Shown: positions 1 through 7,289 of the stretch, in pieces
Position numbering within the stretch: position 1 is the stretch's first letter
How the letters are laid out: each line of letters begins with the position of its first letter
Origin: JAMXLO01 sp036265005
GTDB lineage: Bacteria > Pseudomonadota > Alphaproteobacteria > Acetobacterales > Acetobacteraceae
Direction of reading: 5' to 3'
Assembly: GCA_036265005.1 (NCBI GenBank)
Contig: DATAPW010000260.1
Coordinates: forward strand, 1 to 15,733
Length of the DNA stretch: 15,733 bases
Notes under the pieces: generated by a model
Database searches by the model: none
Seen by the model: only the letters and a program-made list of their open reading frames with translations
Told to the model about the DNA's origin: nothing
Position numbers and translations under genes: made by a program

Positions 1-1592
1 AGCAGCACGGTGACGGTCAGCGCGACGACAGTGGACAGCAGGTGCTGGCCGAGCGGTGTCGTCACCAGCCAATCCAGTGCGCCAAGGCCCCAGAGCTGCA
101 GCAGGACGATGGCGCTGGCGAGGAAGATCAGGGCGCGGACAGTGCTGACCAGCACCGGGTGATAGATCGCCAGCCGCGCATCGATGCCGGGATAGCGCGA
201 CAGCAATTCCGGCTTGACCCGCAGCGCACGGTCGAGCGCGCCCAGGATGACGATCAGTGCCAGGCGCGCCACGACCAGCACGACGAGCGTGCTGGCAAGA
301 TAGCGCAGGGCACGGGCATAGCCGTGCGGGACCTCCACCGCCCAGATAAGCCACAAGGTGGCGAGCACGATAATGGCGATCCAGTGCCAGACGCGTGCCA
401 GCCAGTTGCGAAATGCGGCAATGAATCCGGTCGAGCCCTCGGGTGCCCGCAGCCAGCGTCGTACCTTGCGTCGTTGCTGCAGCACGACGATCGCCAGGAA
501 CACGTGCACGACCAGGCCAACGGCCTTCAACACCGCATCATGTGCCGAATCGGACAGGCCGAGCAGCAGGCCGGCCTCGGCGATCACATAGCCGAACACC
601 GCGACCACCACGATCCGGCGGGTCCAGCGTGTCGCATAAGCCGCCTGCTCGTCGGCAATATGCAGCAGGCGCAGGCGCGGTTCGTTGGGTGAGAACATCA
701 TGCGCGCCACGCAGAGGATGGCAGCGCACAGTGCATAGGCATCGATCACCGCCAGCAGCACGAGGCGGGGAAGCGTGTCGCCGCCGAGCCGGGTGGCGGC
801 GATCAGGTGGCAGACCAGCAGGAAGCCGAGTACCGGCAGCAGTTCCAGTACCAGCCGCCCAAGCACGAGGGGCACCCGGCGCAGCCGCGTCAGCGCAGCG
901 ATGCGCCGGCGGCGCGGCGGCTCGGTCTCGCCATGCTCCGCCCGCTCCTCACCATTTTCGTCGGGCGGCGGTCCGCCGTTCGGCGCGCGCCGCACCAGAG
1001 CGAGAATTGGCCGCCGGACGGCGCGTCGGATCGCCCACTCGACGGCGATGCCGACGGCGAGCACCAGCGCCAGGCGCCACGCGGTGTCCAGCAGGATGCC
1101 GCGCGCCCATGGGTCGGTCGCCATGATCTTCAACCAGCCCCACAGCAGCGGCACGCTGCGGATTGCCCGGAGTGTGGCCAGCCCCTGTTCGGATACCTGG
1201 TTCAGGAAGGTGGAGGCACCGACCAGAACCTCGGCGCCGAGGCCGTTCGAGTTGAGCGGAGATGGCTCCTCGCTGGCAGGGGGCGGGGCGGGGGGCGGGG
1301 CGGGTGGCGGCTCGGGTGGCTGAGTGGGTGGCGGCTCGGAATTGGCCGTATGGGCGGGCTGGGCGGGCGGCAGGGCCTTGACGATCGCCTCGAGGGTCGC
1401 GGCAAAGCTGGCGCGCTTCTGTGGGTCATTGAGGACATCCAGCACCTGGCGGGCCTGCGCCGGGCTGATGGCCGGGGCTGGGTTGGCGGCTGGCCCCGGG
1501 CCGGGCGGCTGGGCCCGGGCTGGGACGGCCGAGGCCAGCGCGAGCAGCCACATGGCGAGCAGCAGGCGGGGGGAGAGCAACAGGCGGGCCAT
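1..1592 (-). CDS. Mechanosensitive ion channel family protein, N-terminal part (cut by left edge)
   Basis: The frame is open from an ATG at 1592-1590 to the window edge, about 530 residues without a stop. A GGAG ribosome-binding site lies 7 nt upstream of the ATG. Residues 1-28 form a signal peptide ending near ARAQ. Next come a proline-rich linker (coded around 1277-1338) and a helical stretch with LDVLNDPQKR, typical of large MscS-type channels in Rhodospirillales. Several hydrophobic helices follow, interrupted by basic loops (PRRRRIAALTRLRR, QQRRKVRRWL). The MscS pore helix and beta domain would lie beyond the left edge, so the family call rests on the N-terminal architecture. Proteins of this kind act in the inner membrane, opening under turgor to release solutes. 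The gene is divergent from the HIG1-type gene at 1746. Another multi-helix membrane protein is possible but less likely. Confidence 0.75.
   Translation of the reverse strand, partial: MARLLLSPRLLLAMWLLALASAVPARAQPPGPGPAANPAPAISPAQARQVLDVLNDPQKRASFAATLEAIVKALPPAQPAHTANSEPPPTQPPEPPPAPPPAPPPASEEPSPLNSNGLGAEVLVGASTFLNQVSEQGLATLRAIRSVPLLWGWLKIMATDPWARGILLDTAWRLALVLAVGIAVEWAIRRAVRRPILALVRRAPNGGPPPDENGEERAEHGETEPPRRRRIAALTRLRRVPLVLGRLVLELLPVLGFLLVCHLIAATRLGGDTLPRLVLLAVIDAYALCAAILCVARMMFSPNEPRLRLLHIADEQAAYATRWTRRIVVVAVFGYVIAEAGLLLGLSDSAHDAVLKAVGLVVHVFLAIVVLQQRRKVRRWLRAPEGSTGFIAAFRNWLARVWHWIAIIVLATLWLIWAVEVPHGYARALRYLASTLVVLVVARLALIVILGALDRALRVKPELLSRYPGIDARLAIYHPVLVSTVRALIFLASAIVLLQLWGLGALDWLVTTPLGQHLLSTVVALTVTVL
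1277..1338 (-). repeat. G/C-rich low-complexity tract coding a proline-rich linker
   Basis: On the plus strand this is a run of ggcggggc-like units. On the coding (minus) strand it reads as PPP/PPA/PPE triplets between the signal peptide region and the first membrane helices of the channel protein. It is a likely flexible periplasmic linker, and a site where replication slippage could change length in steps of whole codons. Confidence 0.6.
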
Positions 1593-1745
1593 CGGCAAGC
1601 TCCGAACACAAACCGTCGAGGTTGGTCACTCCCCCGTCAGACGCGAGGGCAGTCAACAGGATGGCAGGGTCATGGTCGAGCGTGCGCGGGATGAAATCCT
1701 GGCACGGGCGGTGTAGAAGCCCCCGGGCTGACTTATGTGGTTGCC

Positions 1746-1940
1746 GTGAAGACCTTCCTCATCATCCTGATCGCCCTGCTGATGTTCGCCACGCTGGGAG
1801 TGCTGTTTGCCGGCCTGATCGGCCTGGTTCGCGGGGGCGGCAATTCCGCCCGGTCCAATCAACTGATGCGATGGCGGGTCATCCTGCAGGGTGCGGCACT
1901 GCTGCTGTTTGCACTGTTGATGACCCTGATCAAGTCCTGA
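1746..1940 (+). CDS. HIG1-type twin-transmembrane small protein
   Basis: About 64 residues with two hydrophobic helices (roughly 2-26 and 43-62) separated by a short polar loop, GGGNSARSNQLMRWRV. The basic LMRWRVxLQ stretch leading into the second helix matches the bacterial HIG1/hypoxia-induced domain (twin-transmembrane proteins), small inner-membrane proteins thought to associate with respiratory oxidases. I prefer the GTG at 1746 because it gives the usual MKTFLIIL start. An in-frame GTG at 1737 adds three residues, and neither has a strong Shine-Dalgarno. The gene sits 122 nt upstream of etfB, with a promoter between them, so it is probably transcribed apart from the ETF operon. The family call is made by eye from the helix spacing and the basic motif. 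Confidence 0.75.
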   Translation: MKTFLIILIALLMFATLGVLFAGLIGLVRGGGNSARSNQLMRWRVILQGAALLLFALLMTLIKS

Positions 1941-1949
1941 TCGAGGCGT

Positions 1950-1978
1950 TTGACAGGCTACTGGCCCGTGCATATGGT
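1950..1978 (+). promoter_or_regulatory. Sigma70-like promoter of the etfB-etfA-hbd operon
   Basis: A perfect -35 box TTGACA (1950-1955) is followed by exactly 17 bp and a -10 box TATGGT (1973-1978, four of six consensus bases). Transcription would begin near 1985, giving a leader of about 78 nt before the etfB ATG at 2063. It is the best promoter match I found in the window. Confidence 0.6.
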
Positions 1979-2062
1979 CCGCCCCCTCTATTGCAGGTGC
2001 GAACAGGCGGGTGATCCGTCCTGTTGGCGCATCGTATCCCTCGAAGCGGCACGGTTCTCCCC

Positions 2063-2812
2063 ATGAAAATTCTGGTCCCGGTCAAGCGGGTGGTCGACTA
2101 CAACGTGAAGGTCCGTGTGAAGGCGGACGGTTCCGGCATCGAGACCGCCGGCGTTAAGATGTCCATGAATCCGTTCGACGAGATCGCTATCGAGGAGGCG
2201 GTGCGCCTGAAGGAAAAGGGCGTGGCCACCGAAATCGTCGCGATCTCCCTCGGCGTGGCGCAATGTGCCGAAACAATCCGCACGGCGCTCGCCATGGGCG
2301 CCGATCGCGGCATCCTGGTGGAAACCGATGCCGAACTGCAGCCGCTGGCGGTGGCCAAGCTGCTGAAGGCGATCGCCGACAAGGAGCAGCCGAAGCTGAT
2401 CATCCTGGGCAAGCAGGCCATCGATGACGACATGAGCGCCACCGGCCAGATGCTGGCGGCTTTGCTCGGCTGGCCGCAGGGCACCTTCGCCAGCAAGGTG
2501 GTGATCGATGGCGACACCATCACGGTGACCCGAGAGGTGGACGGCGGGCTGGAGACGGTCGCGCTGAACCTGCCGGCAATCGTCACCACCGACCTGCGGC
2601 TGAACGAGCCGCGCTATGCCTCGCTGCCCAACATCATGAAGGCCCGCAAGAAGCCGATCGACAACATGAAGCCGGCCGACCTCGGGGTCGATCCGGCGCC
2701 GCGCCTGACGACGCTGAAGGTGGTCGAGCCGCCGAAGCGCAAGGCGGGGGTGAAGGTCGGCTCGGTGGCCGAACTGGTGGCGAAGCTGCGCACGGAAGCG
2801 AAGGTGATCTGA
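2063..2812 (+). CDS. etfB: Electron transfer flavoprotein subunit beta
   Basis: A 249-residue protein, the normal length for group I ETF beta. With ETF alpha it forms the soluble heterodimer that takes electrons from acyl-CoA and related dehydrogenases and passes them to ETF:ubiquinone oxidoreductase. The start MKILVPVKRVVDYNVK is canonical, so I use the ATG at 2063 and not the in-frame ATG at 2024. Visible motifs are NPFDEIAIEEA (36-46) and GKQAIDDDMSATGQ (116-129) of the AMP/FAD-binding core, the ETF-beta signature region around VTREVDGGLE (155-164), and the recognition loop RLNEPRYASLPNIMKARKK (179-197) that docks partner dehydrogenases. It is followed after 3 nt by etfA. Confidence 0.97.
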   Translation: MKILVPVKRVVDYNVKVRVKADGSGIETAGVKMSMNPFDEIAIEEAVRLKEKGVATEIVAISLGVAQCAETIRTALAMGADRGILVETDAELQPLAVAKLLKAIADKEQPKLIILGKQAIDDDMSATGQMLAALLGWPQGTFASKVVIDGDTITVTREVDGGLETVALNLPAIVTTDLRLNEPRYASLPNIMKARKKPIDNMKPADLGVDPAPRLTTLKVVEPPKRKAGVKVGSVAELVAKLRTEAKVI

Positions 2813-2815
2813 CCG

Positions 2816-3751
2816 ATGACCAGCCTGGTATTGCTCGAATACGACGACGCCGGCATCAAGCAGCCCTCTCGCAGCGCGGTAGCGGCAGCCGCGAAGCTGG
2901 GCGAGATCCACGCCCTGGTCGCCGGCAGCGGCGTCGAGGCCGCCGCCGCCGCGGCGGCGAAGCTGCCAGGGGTGGCGAAGGTGCTGGCCGCCGATGCGCC
3001 GGCGCTGGACCATCTGCTGGCGGAGCCGACCGCAGCGCTGCTGGTCGCGCTGGCGCCGGCCTATTCTCACCTGCTGGCCGCGACCACGGCGGTGGGCAAG
3101 AACATCATGCCGCGCGTGGCGGCGTTGCTCGACGCCCAGCCGATCAGCGACATCGCCGAAGTGGTGGACGCCGACACGTTCGTGCGGCCGATCTACGCCG
3201 GCAACGGTATGGCGACGGTGAAGTCGTCCGACGCCAAAAAGGTGATCACGGTGCGCGCGGCCAGCTTCGATCCGGTGGCGGCCGAGGGCGGTAACGCGCC
3301 GATCGAGGCGGTGTCGATCCCCGACCTGCCCGGCGTGTCGAAGTTCATCTCGGCGGAGCTGTCGAAGAGCGAGCGTCCCGAACTGACTGCCGCGCGGGTG
3401 GTGATTTCCGGCGGCCGTGGCATGCAGGCCGGTGAAAACTTCAAGCTTCTTGAACCAATTGCCGATAAGCTCGGTGCCGCGGTGGGTGCCTCACGCGCCG
3501 CGGTGGATGCCGGTTTCGTTCCCAATGACTTCCAGGTGGGACAAACCGGAAAGATCGTCGCCCCGGAGCTTTACGTTGCTGTCGGAATTTCTGGTGCCAT
3601 CCAGCATCTGGCCGGCATGAAGGACAGCAAAGTGATCGTGGCGATCAACAAGGACGAGGAAGCGCCCATCTTCCAGGTCGCCGATTACGGCCTGGTGGCA
3701 GATCTGTTCACCGCGCTGCCCGAGCTGGCAGCTGAACTGGAGCGCTCCTGA
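2816..3751 (+). CDS. etfA: Electron transfer flavoprotein subunit alpha (FAD-binding)
   Basis: A 311-residue ETF alpha of normal length. Domain I (1-185) is alanine-rich. The C-terminal FAD domain (about 190-311) carries the standard signature: SGGRGMQAGENFKLL (198-212), GASRAAVDAGFVPND (224-238), QVGQTGKIVAPELY (240-253), GISGAIQHLAGMKDSK (257-272) and NKDEEAPIFQVADYG (278-292). These residues hold the FAD that shuttles electrons from dehydrogenases. The ATG is only 3 nt after the etfB stop, and the TGA is directly followed by the hbd ATG, so the three genes are almost certainly co-transcribed and translationally linked. No key residue appears to be missing. Confidence 0.97.
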   Translation: MTSLVLLEYDDAGIKQPSRSAVAAAAKLGEIHALVAGSGVEAAAAAAAKLPGVAKVLAADAPALDHLLAEPTAALLVALAPAYSHLLAATTAVGKNIMPRVAALLDAQPISDIAEVVDADTFVRPIYAGNGMATVKSSDAKKVITVRAASFDPVAAEGGNAPIEAVSIPDLPGVSKFISAELSKSERPELTAARVVISGGRGMQAGENFKLLEPIADKLGAAVGASRAAVDAGFVPNDFQVGQTGKIVAPELYVAVGISGAIQHLAGMKDSKVIVAINKDEEAPIFQVADYGLVADLFTALPELAAELERS

Positions 3752-4681
3752 ATGAACGTAGAGGTCAAGCCTGTGCCCGCCGGCGGAACGTTGCTGGCGG
3801 AACCTCCGGCGATTGCCCGCATCGGCGTGATTGGCGCCGGACAGATGGGCAATGGCATCGCCCATGTGAGTGCATTGGCTGGACTCGACGTCGTCATGCT
3901 GGATGTGAAGGCGCCCGCGCTGGAACGCGCGATGGCCACCATCACCCGCAACATGGATCGGCAGGTCAACCGCAAGCTGATCGGCGAGGAGGATCGCGAC
4001 GACGCGCTCACCCGCATCCGCACCACGACGGATTATGCCGCGTTGGGCGAGGCCGACCTGGTGATCGAGGCGGCGACCGAGAAGGAGGAGGTGAAGCACG
4101 CGATCTTCAAGCTGCTGACGCCGCATCTGAAGGCCTCCGCGATGCTGGCCTCCAACACCTCGTCGATTTCCATCACCCGGCTTGGCGCGGCGACCGACCG
4201 GCCGGAAAAATTCATCGGCATGCACTTCATGAACCCGGTGCCGGTGATGAAGCTGGTGGAGATCATCCGCGGCATCGCGACCGACGAGACGACGTTCCAG
4301 GCGGTGCGTGCGCTGGCCGAGAAGCTGGGCAAGACCGCGGCGGTGGCGGAAGACTTTCCGGCGTTCATCGTCAACCGCATCCTGGTGCCGATGATCAACG
4401 AGGCGGTTTACGCGCTGTATGAGGGCGTGGGCTCGGTATCGGGGATCGATACCTCGATGAAGCTGGGCGCCAACCATCCGATGGGGCCGCTGGAGCTGGC
4501 GGATTTCATCGGGCTGGATACGTGTCTGTCGATCATGCAGGTGCTGTACGAGGGGCTGTCGGATTCCAAGTACCGGCCGTGTCCGCTGCTGGTGAAGTAT
4601 GTCGAGGCGGGCTGGCTGGGGCGGAAGACCAATCGCGGATTCTACGATTACACGCAGACGCCGCCGCGACCGACGCGGTAA
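3752..4681 (+). CDS. hbd: 3-hydroxybutyryl-CoA dehydrogenase (3-hydroxyacyl-CoA dehydrogenase family)
   Basis: A 309-residue NAD-dependent dehydrogenase interconverting 3-hydroxybutyryl-CoA and acetoacetyl-CoA. The N-terminal Rossmann domain has GAGQMGNG (28-35) and an acidic D51 after beta-2, favouring NAD. Catalytic residues Ser137 (in NTSS), His158 (GMHFMNP), Glu170 (KLVE) and Asn208 (FIVNRI) match the numbering I recall for the human HADH enzyme. The C-terminal dimerisation domain has NHPMGPLELADFIGLD (241-256) and ends GRKTNRGFYDY. About 20 extra residues precede the Rossmann fold. The start abuts the etfA stop with no gap, and co-expression with ETF is a common alphaproteobacterial arrangement for C4 acyl-CoA oxidation or butyrate/PHB-linked metabolism. 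paaH or fadB2 would be equally reasonable names. Confidence 0.95.
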   Translation: MNVEVKPVPAGGTLLAEPPAIARIGVIGAGQMGNGIAHVSALAGLDVVMLDVKAPALERAMATITRNMDRQVNRKLIGEEDRDDALTRIRTTTDYAALGEADLVIEAATEKEEVKHAIFKLLTPHLKASAMLASNTSSISITRLGAATDRPEKFIGMHFMNPVPVMKLVEIIRGIATDETTFQAVRALAEKLGKTAAVAEDFPAFIVNRILVPMINEAVYALYEGVGSVSGIDTSMKLGANHPMGPLELADFIGLDTCLSIMQVLYEGLSDSKYRPCPLLVKYVEAGWLGRKTNRGFYDYTQTPPRPTR

Positions 4682-4719
4682 GCGGCCCAACCACCGATCG
4701 GCCTGTTCGGCGTCCTCGC

Positions 4720-4739
4720 GGCCGCCGGCATTGGCGGCC
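4720..4739 (+). terminator. Possible weak terminator hairpin after hbd
   Basis: A perfect 7-bp stem GGCCGCC/GGCGGCC with a 6-nt loop lies 39 nt past the hbd stop. There is no T-run after it, so intrinsic termination is uncertain. No other structure or gene was seen in the 193-nt gap before the LigD-like gene. Confidence 0.3.
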
Positions 4740-4874
4740 ACCACATTGTCTCGACGGCCGGCAACACTGGCAGGTCCATGCAGTGTTGGGGCCGCATCAG
4801 CGGTGAACCCCACCATGGTTCGCCGCGTTGTCAGTACCCACATTCGGCTCACACCGAACCCGTAGGGCTGTCCG

Positions 4875-5591
4875 ATGGCGCGACCTTCCAGCACCGACAA
4901 ACTCGCGAAATACCGTTCGAAGCGCGACTTCACCAGGACGCCGGAGCCGAGTGGCGAACGCTCCGCCGCATCGGCCAACCGCCGGCGTTTCGTGATCCAG
5001 AAACACGCCGCCTCCCGGCTGCACTACGACTTCCGGCTGGAACTCGACGGCGTGTTCAAATCCTGGGCCGTGACGCGCGGCCCGTCGCTCGATCCGCATG
5101 ACAAGCGGCTCGCCGTCGAAGTGGAGGACCATCCGCTCGAGTATGGCGACTTCGAGGGAACCATCCCGGACGGCGAGTACGGCGGTGGCACGGTGCAGCT
5201 CTGGGATCGCGGCTATTGGGAACCGGCCGGCGACAAGTCGCCGCAGGAGGCGCTGGCCGAGGGCGACTTCAAGTTCACGCTCGACGGCAAGCGGCTGCAT
5301 GGCGGCTGGGTCCTGGTCCGCATGAAGCATGACAGGTTAGGCGGCAAGCGCACCAACTGGCTGCTGATCAAGCATCGTGATGACGACGCCCGCGAGGGCG
5401 ATGGCGACGCCATTCTCGCCGAGGATCGGTCGGTGGCCTCGGGGCGGACCATGGCGTCGATCGCAGCCGGCAAGGGCCGTGCGCCGAAGCCGTTCATGGC
5501 GGCCGGGACGAAGCCGGCAAAGCCGAACGCAGTGTGGGACACCAGCCAGGGACTTGCCGCCGACCAACGCAGGCGTCGCAAGGCAGGCTAG
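4875..5591 (+). CDS. Stand-alone LigD-type 3'-phosphoesterase domain protein
   Basis: A 238-residue protein whose residues 37-168 match the N-terminal 3'-phosphoesterase (PE) module of bacterial NHEJ ligase LigD. That module trims 3'-phosphates and 3'-ribonucleotides at broken ends. The metal and phosphate ligands known in Pseudomonas LigD (His42, His48, Asp50, Arg52, His84, Tyr88) are present here two positions later: H44 and H50 in QKHAASRLHYDFRLE, D52, R54, H86 and Y90 in EDHPLEY. The domain also has GTIPDGEYGGGTVQLWD and ends near NWLLIKH. Residues 181-207 (EDRSVASGRTM, GKGRAPKPFM) look like the PE-to-ligase linker of full LigD, but the protein then stops. No ligase or polymerase domain follows, and no Ku gene is in the window. 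AGGG lies 7-8 nt before the ATG. Confidence 0.9.
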   Translation: MARPSSTDKLAKYRSKRDFTRTPEPSGERSAASANRRRFVIQKHAASRLHYDFRLELDGVFKSWAVTRGPSLDPHDKRLAVEVEDHPLEYGDFEGTIPDGEYGGGTVQLWDRGYWEPAGDKSPQEALAEGDFKFTLDGKRLHGGWVLVRMKHDRLGGKRTNWLLIKHRDDDAREGDGDAILAEDRSVASGRTMASIAAGKGRAPKPFMAAGTKPAKPNAVWDTSQGLAADQRRRRKAG

Positions 5592-5714
5592 CCCACAGTC
5601 TCCGGGGCACGACCACCCGCTCGAACCGGTTCAGTGCGCCATTGCTTCGAGCCCGGCGCTCCAGCACCATCGCGCCCCGCCGTTATCTTGCCGTCGTCGG
5701 AGTAGTTTCCCCGT

Positions 5715-6152
5715 ATGCGCATCGTCTGTCCGTCCTGCTCGGCCGCTTACGACGTGCCGGATTCGTTGGTCACCGCGGGTCGCGTGGTGCGCTGCGCGCG
5801 GTGTGGCGGCGATTGGTCGCCCGTTCCGGTCGCGTCGGTGCGGGATGCGGGGTTACCGCCGCCGCCCACCGATGAACCGCCGGCGGCCGCGGCGCTGCGG
5901 GTGCCCGCGACCGAAGCCGTCGTCACGCAAAGGCCGCCGCGCCTGTCGGCGATGGAGCGGCTGGCGTCGCATCCGGCCGGCCGGCAATCCCGGCTGCGGT
6001 TGCGGCTCGCCTGGGCGGCAAGTTTCGTGGTGCTGGCATTGGCAGTTTGGGGCGCCTGTGCGTGGCGCACCCAGATCGTCGTCAGCTGGCCGCCGAGCGC
6101 CCGGATGTACGCCGCATTCGGCTTGCATCCTGGCACCGGTCCGGCGCCCTGA
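5715..6152 (+). CDS. MJ0042-type zinc-ribbon membrane protein
   Basis: A 145-residue protein. The N-terminal zinc ribbon has four cysteines in two CxxC knuckles: C5/C8 (IVCPSCSAAYDVPD) and C27/C30 (VRCARCGGDW). The IxCPxC...Y.vPd...G..vrC..C pattern is that of the MJ0042 zinc-finger family. A proline/alanine-rich linker (about 40-90) leads to one transmembrane helix at about 98-116, then a short tail. The likely topology is a cytoplasmic ribbon anchored in the inner membrane. Its role is unknown; in related bacteria such proteins often lie beside cell-division genes, but not here. It is 19 nt upstream of the CMD-domain gene, so it may lead that operon. A CGGAG 13 nt from the ATG is a weak ribosome site. 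Confidence 0.85.
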   Translation: MRIVCPSCSAAYDVPDSLVTAGRVVRCARCGGDWSPVPVASVRDAGLPPPPTDEPPAAAALRVPATEAVVTQRPPRLSAMERLASHPAGRQSRLRLRLAWAASFVVLALAVWGACAWRTQIVVSWPPSARMYAAFGLHPGTGPAP

Positions 6153-6171
6153 TCCCAGAGGATATCCGCGC

Positions 6172-6678
6172 ATGAATGAGCCCGACATCGTTGACGCTGC
6201 GGCCGGACTGTCATCCGGCTCACCGATCGGGATGCTGCGGCGACAGCGCGACGTGTTTGTCCGCCACACCCGGGGTAGCCATGACGTGCTCGTTGTCCCG
6301 AGGGATCCGGCGGGAGTCAGCCTGGTCGAGCGGGCCGCGGCAGCGCTGCGGGTTGCCACCATCGAGCGCGATCCGGCGTTGTCCGCGCATTATCGCGAAC
6401 AGCTCCGCAGGGCCGGTGCCGATGCAGCAACGATCGCGGCTGCCGGACAGGACGCCGAGGTGTCGGCCGCGTCGCCACGGCTGGCCGCGATTCTGCGCCA
6501 TGTCGCACTTGTCGCGACCGCGCCCGGTTCGGCTACGCGCGCACGGCTCGACGCATTGCAGCAGCTTGGCCTTGCGCCGCGCGATATCGTCACGCTCGCG
6601 CAGATCGTCGCCTTCGTCAGCTACCAGGTGCGTGTCGCCGCCGGCCTGCGGGCGCTGGCCCAGGAGGTGCGCGCATGA
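6172..6678 (+). CDS. CMD (carboxymuconolactone decarboxylase-fold) domain protein, Avi_7170-like
   Basis: A 168-residue, mostly helical protein. Its opening (DIVDAAAGLSSGSPI), the middle SLVERAAAALRVA and the C-terminal helical bundle (about 120-165, ending VAFVSYQVRVAAGLRALA) fit the CMD-domain Avi_7170 family. It has no cysteine at all, so it lacks the CxxC thiol pair of AhpD peroxidases and cannot do that chemistry alone. It may be a structural or non-catalytic partner of the next gene. AGAGGA lies 9 nt before the ATG, which marks this start and not far-upstream in-frame codons. The TGA overlaps the next ATG (ATGA), indicating translational coupling. The family name is from memory and the pairing is a known one. 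Confidence 0.75.
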   Translation: MNEPDIVDAAAGLSSGSPIGMLRRQRDVFVRHTRGSHDVLVVPRDPAGVSLVERAAAALRVATIERDPALSAHYREQLRRAGADAATIAAAGQDAEVSAASPRLAAILRHVALVATAPGSATRARLDALQQLGLAPRDIVTLAQIVAFVSYQVRVAAGLRALAQEVRA

Positions 6679-7241
6679 GCAAACCCAACTTCACGCTGGA
6701 AGCGGTCGAATGGGCTGCCTGGATGCCGACAGTCGAGGCGGCCACGGCCACGCCGCGCCAACTCGCTGCGCTTGATGCAAGTCCGCAGCGGGATTCGCCT
6801 TACTTCCTCACGCTGGCGCACGATGTCGATTCACTGGAGCAGCGATCGCCGCTGTTCCACGCAGTGATGTACGCCCCGCGCGGCTTGCCTCGCGCGGATC
6901 GGGAATTGGCCACCGTCGTCGTCTCGATCATCAACGGCTGCGTCTATTGCTCGTCCGTCCATGCGCGCCGCTTCGCCGAGCTCACCAAGCAGCCGGAGAT
7001 CATTCAGCGCCTGTATAACGAAGGGCTGGGCACCGCGTTGCAACCGCGGCAACGCGCCATCGTCGATTTCGCGGCGAAACTGACGCGGTCCCCGCAGGAG
7101 ATCGGCGCAGCGGATATGGCACCGCTTCGCGAGGTCGGCATGGACGATTTGCAGATCCACGACCTGATCCATGCAGTCGCCATGTTCGCCAACGCCAATC
7201 GTCTGATGCAGACGCTGGGGGAGCCGATTCCGCCTGGGTGA
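6675..7241 (+). CDS. AhpD-like alkylhydroperoxidase domain protein, Avi_7169-like
   Basis: A 188-residue AhpD/CMD-fold protein. The thiol active-site motif is intact: C89 and C92 in NGCVYCSSVHARRF, with His96 after CxxCxxxH and Glu78 in the preceding helix (DRELATVVVSIING). In AhpD this set forms the redox-active disulfide and proton relay used to reduce peroxides or recycle a peroxidase. The N-terminal part (EAVEWAAWMPTVEAA) and the C-terminal helix (HAVAMFANANRLMQTLGEP) fit the peroxidase-related Avi_7169 family. CAGGAGG lies 7 nt before the ATG, and the ATG overlaps the stop of the CMD gene by 4 nt. The two products may form a mixed oligomer. The physiological substrate is unknown. Confidence 0.85.
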   Translation: MSKPNFTLEAVEWAAWMPTVEAATATPRQLAALDASPQRDSPYFLTLAHDVDSLEQRSPLFHAVMYAPRGLPRADRELATVVVSIINGCVYCSSVHARRFAELTKQPEIIQRLYNEGLGTALQPRQRAIVDFAAKLTRSPQEIGAADMAPLREVGMDDLQIHDLIHAVAMFANANRLMQTLGEPIPPG

Positions 7242-7245
7242 ACGT

Positions 7246-7277
7246 GATGGGTGTCGCTGCGCTCAATCCATCCTACG
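7246..7277. repeat. Palindromic intergenic repeat (GATGGGT...CTACG class), probable bidirectional terminator
   Basis: The arms GATGGGT (7246-7252) and AATCCATC (7265-7272) pair over 7 bp including one G-U. The loop is GTCGCTGCGCTC-like, followed by CTACG. It fills the convergent gap between the AhpD-like gene (stop 7241) and the conserved unknown (stop 7290). From memory, elements of this form, a hairpin around GCTGCGC ending in CCTACG, are dispersed in many proteobacterial genomes. A second member-like element is at 8755-8785. Confidence 0.55.
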
Positions 7278-7289
7278 GGTCGTTCTGGA

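Noticed and set aside
42..1716. Several long plus-strand frames
   Set aside because: They are antisense to the mechanosensitive channel gene; their translations are compositionally biased (Arg/Gln/His-rich) with no domain, while the minus frame has a signal peptide and helices.
1988..4978. Minus-strand frames of 360 and 495 residues
   Set aside because: They are shadows of etfB, etfA and hbd, rich in His/Arg/Gln, with no recognisable motif; the plus-strand genes are unmistakable.
5623..5632. Palindrome GAACCGGTTC as an operator
   Set aside because: A single 10-bp palindrome in GC-rich DNA, with no nearby regulator or second copy; too weak to call.
5592..5714. Possible remnant of a LigD ligase domain after the phosphoesterase stop
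   Set aside because: No ligase motif such as the KxDG lysine is readable in any plus frame, so there is no evidence of a simple frameshift.
5377..6171. Long in-frame upstream extension of the CMD-domain gene
   Set aside because: The translation is Arg/Pro-rich and overlaps the LigD-like and zinc-ribbon genes; the ATG at 6172 has a good ribosome site and the family start.
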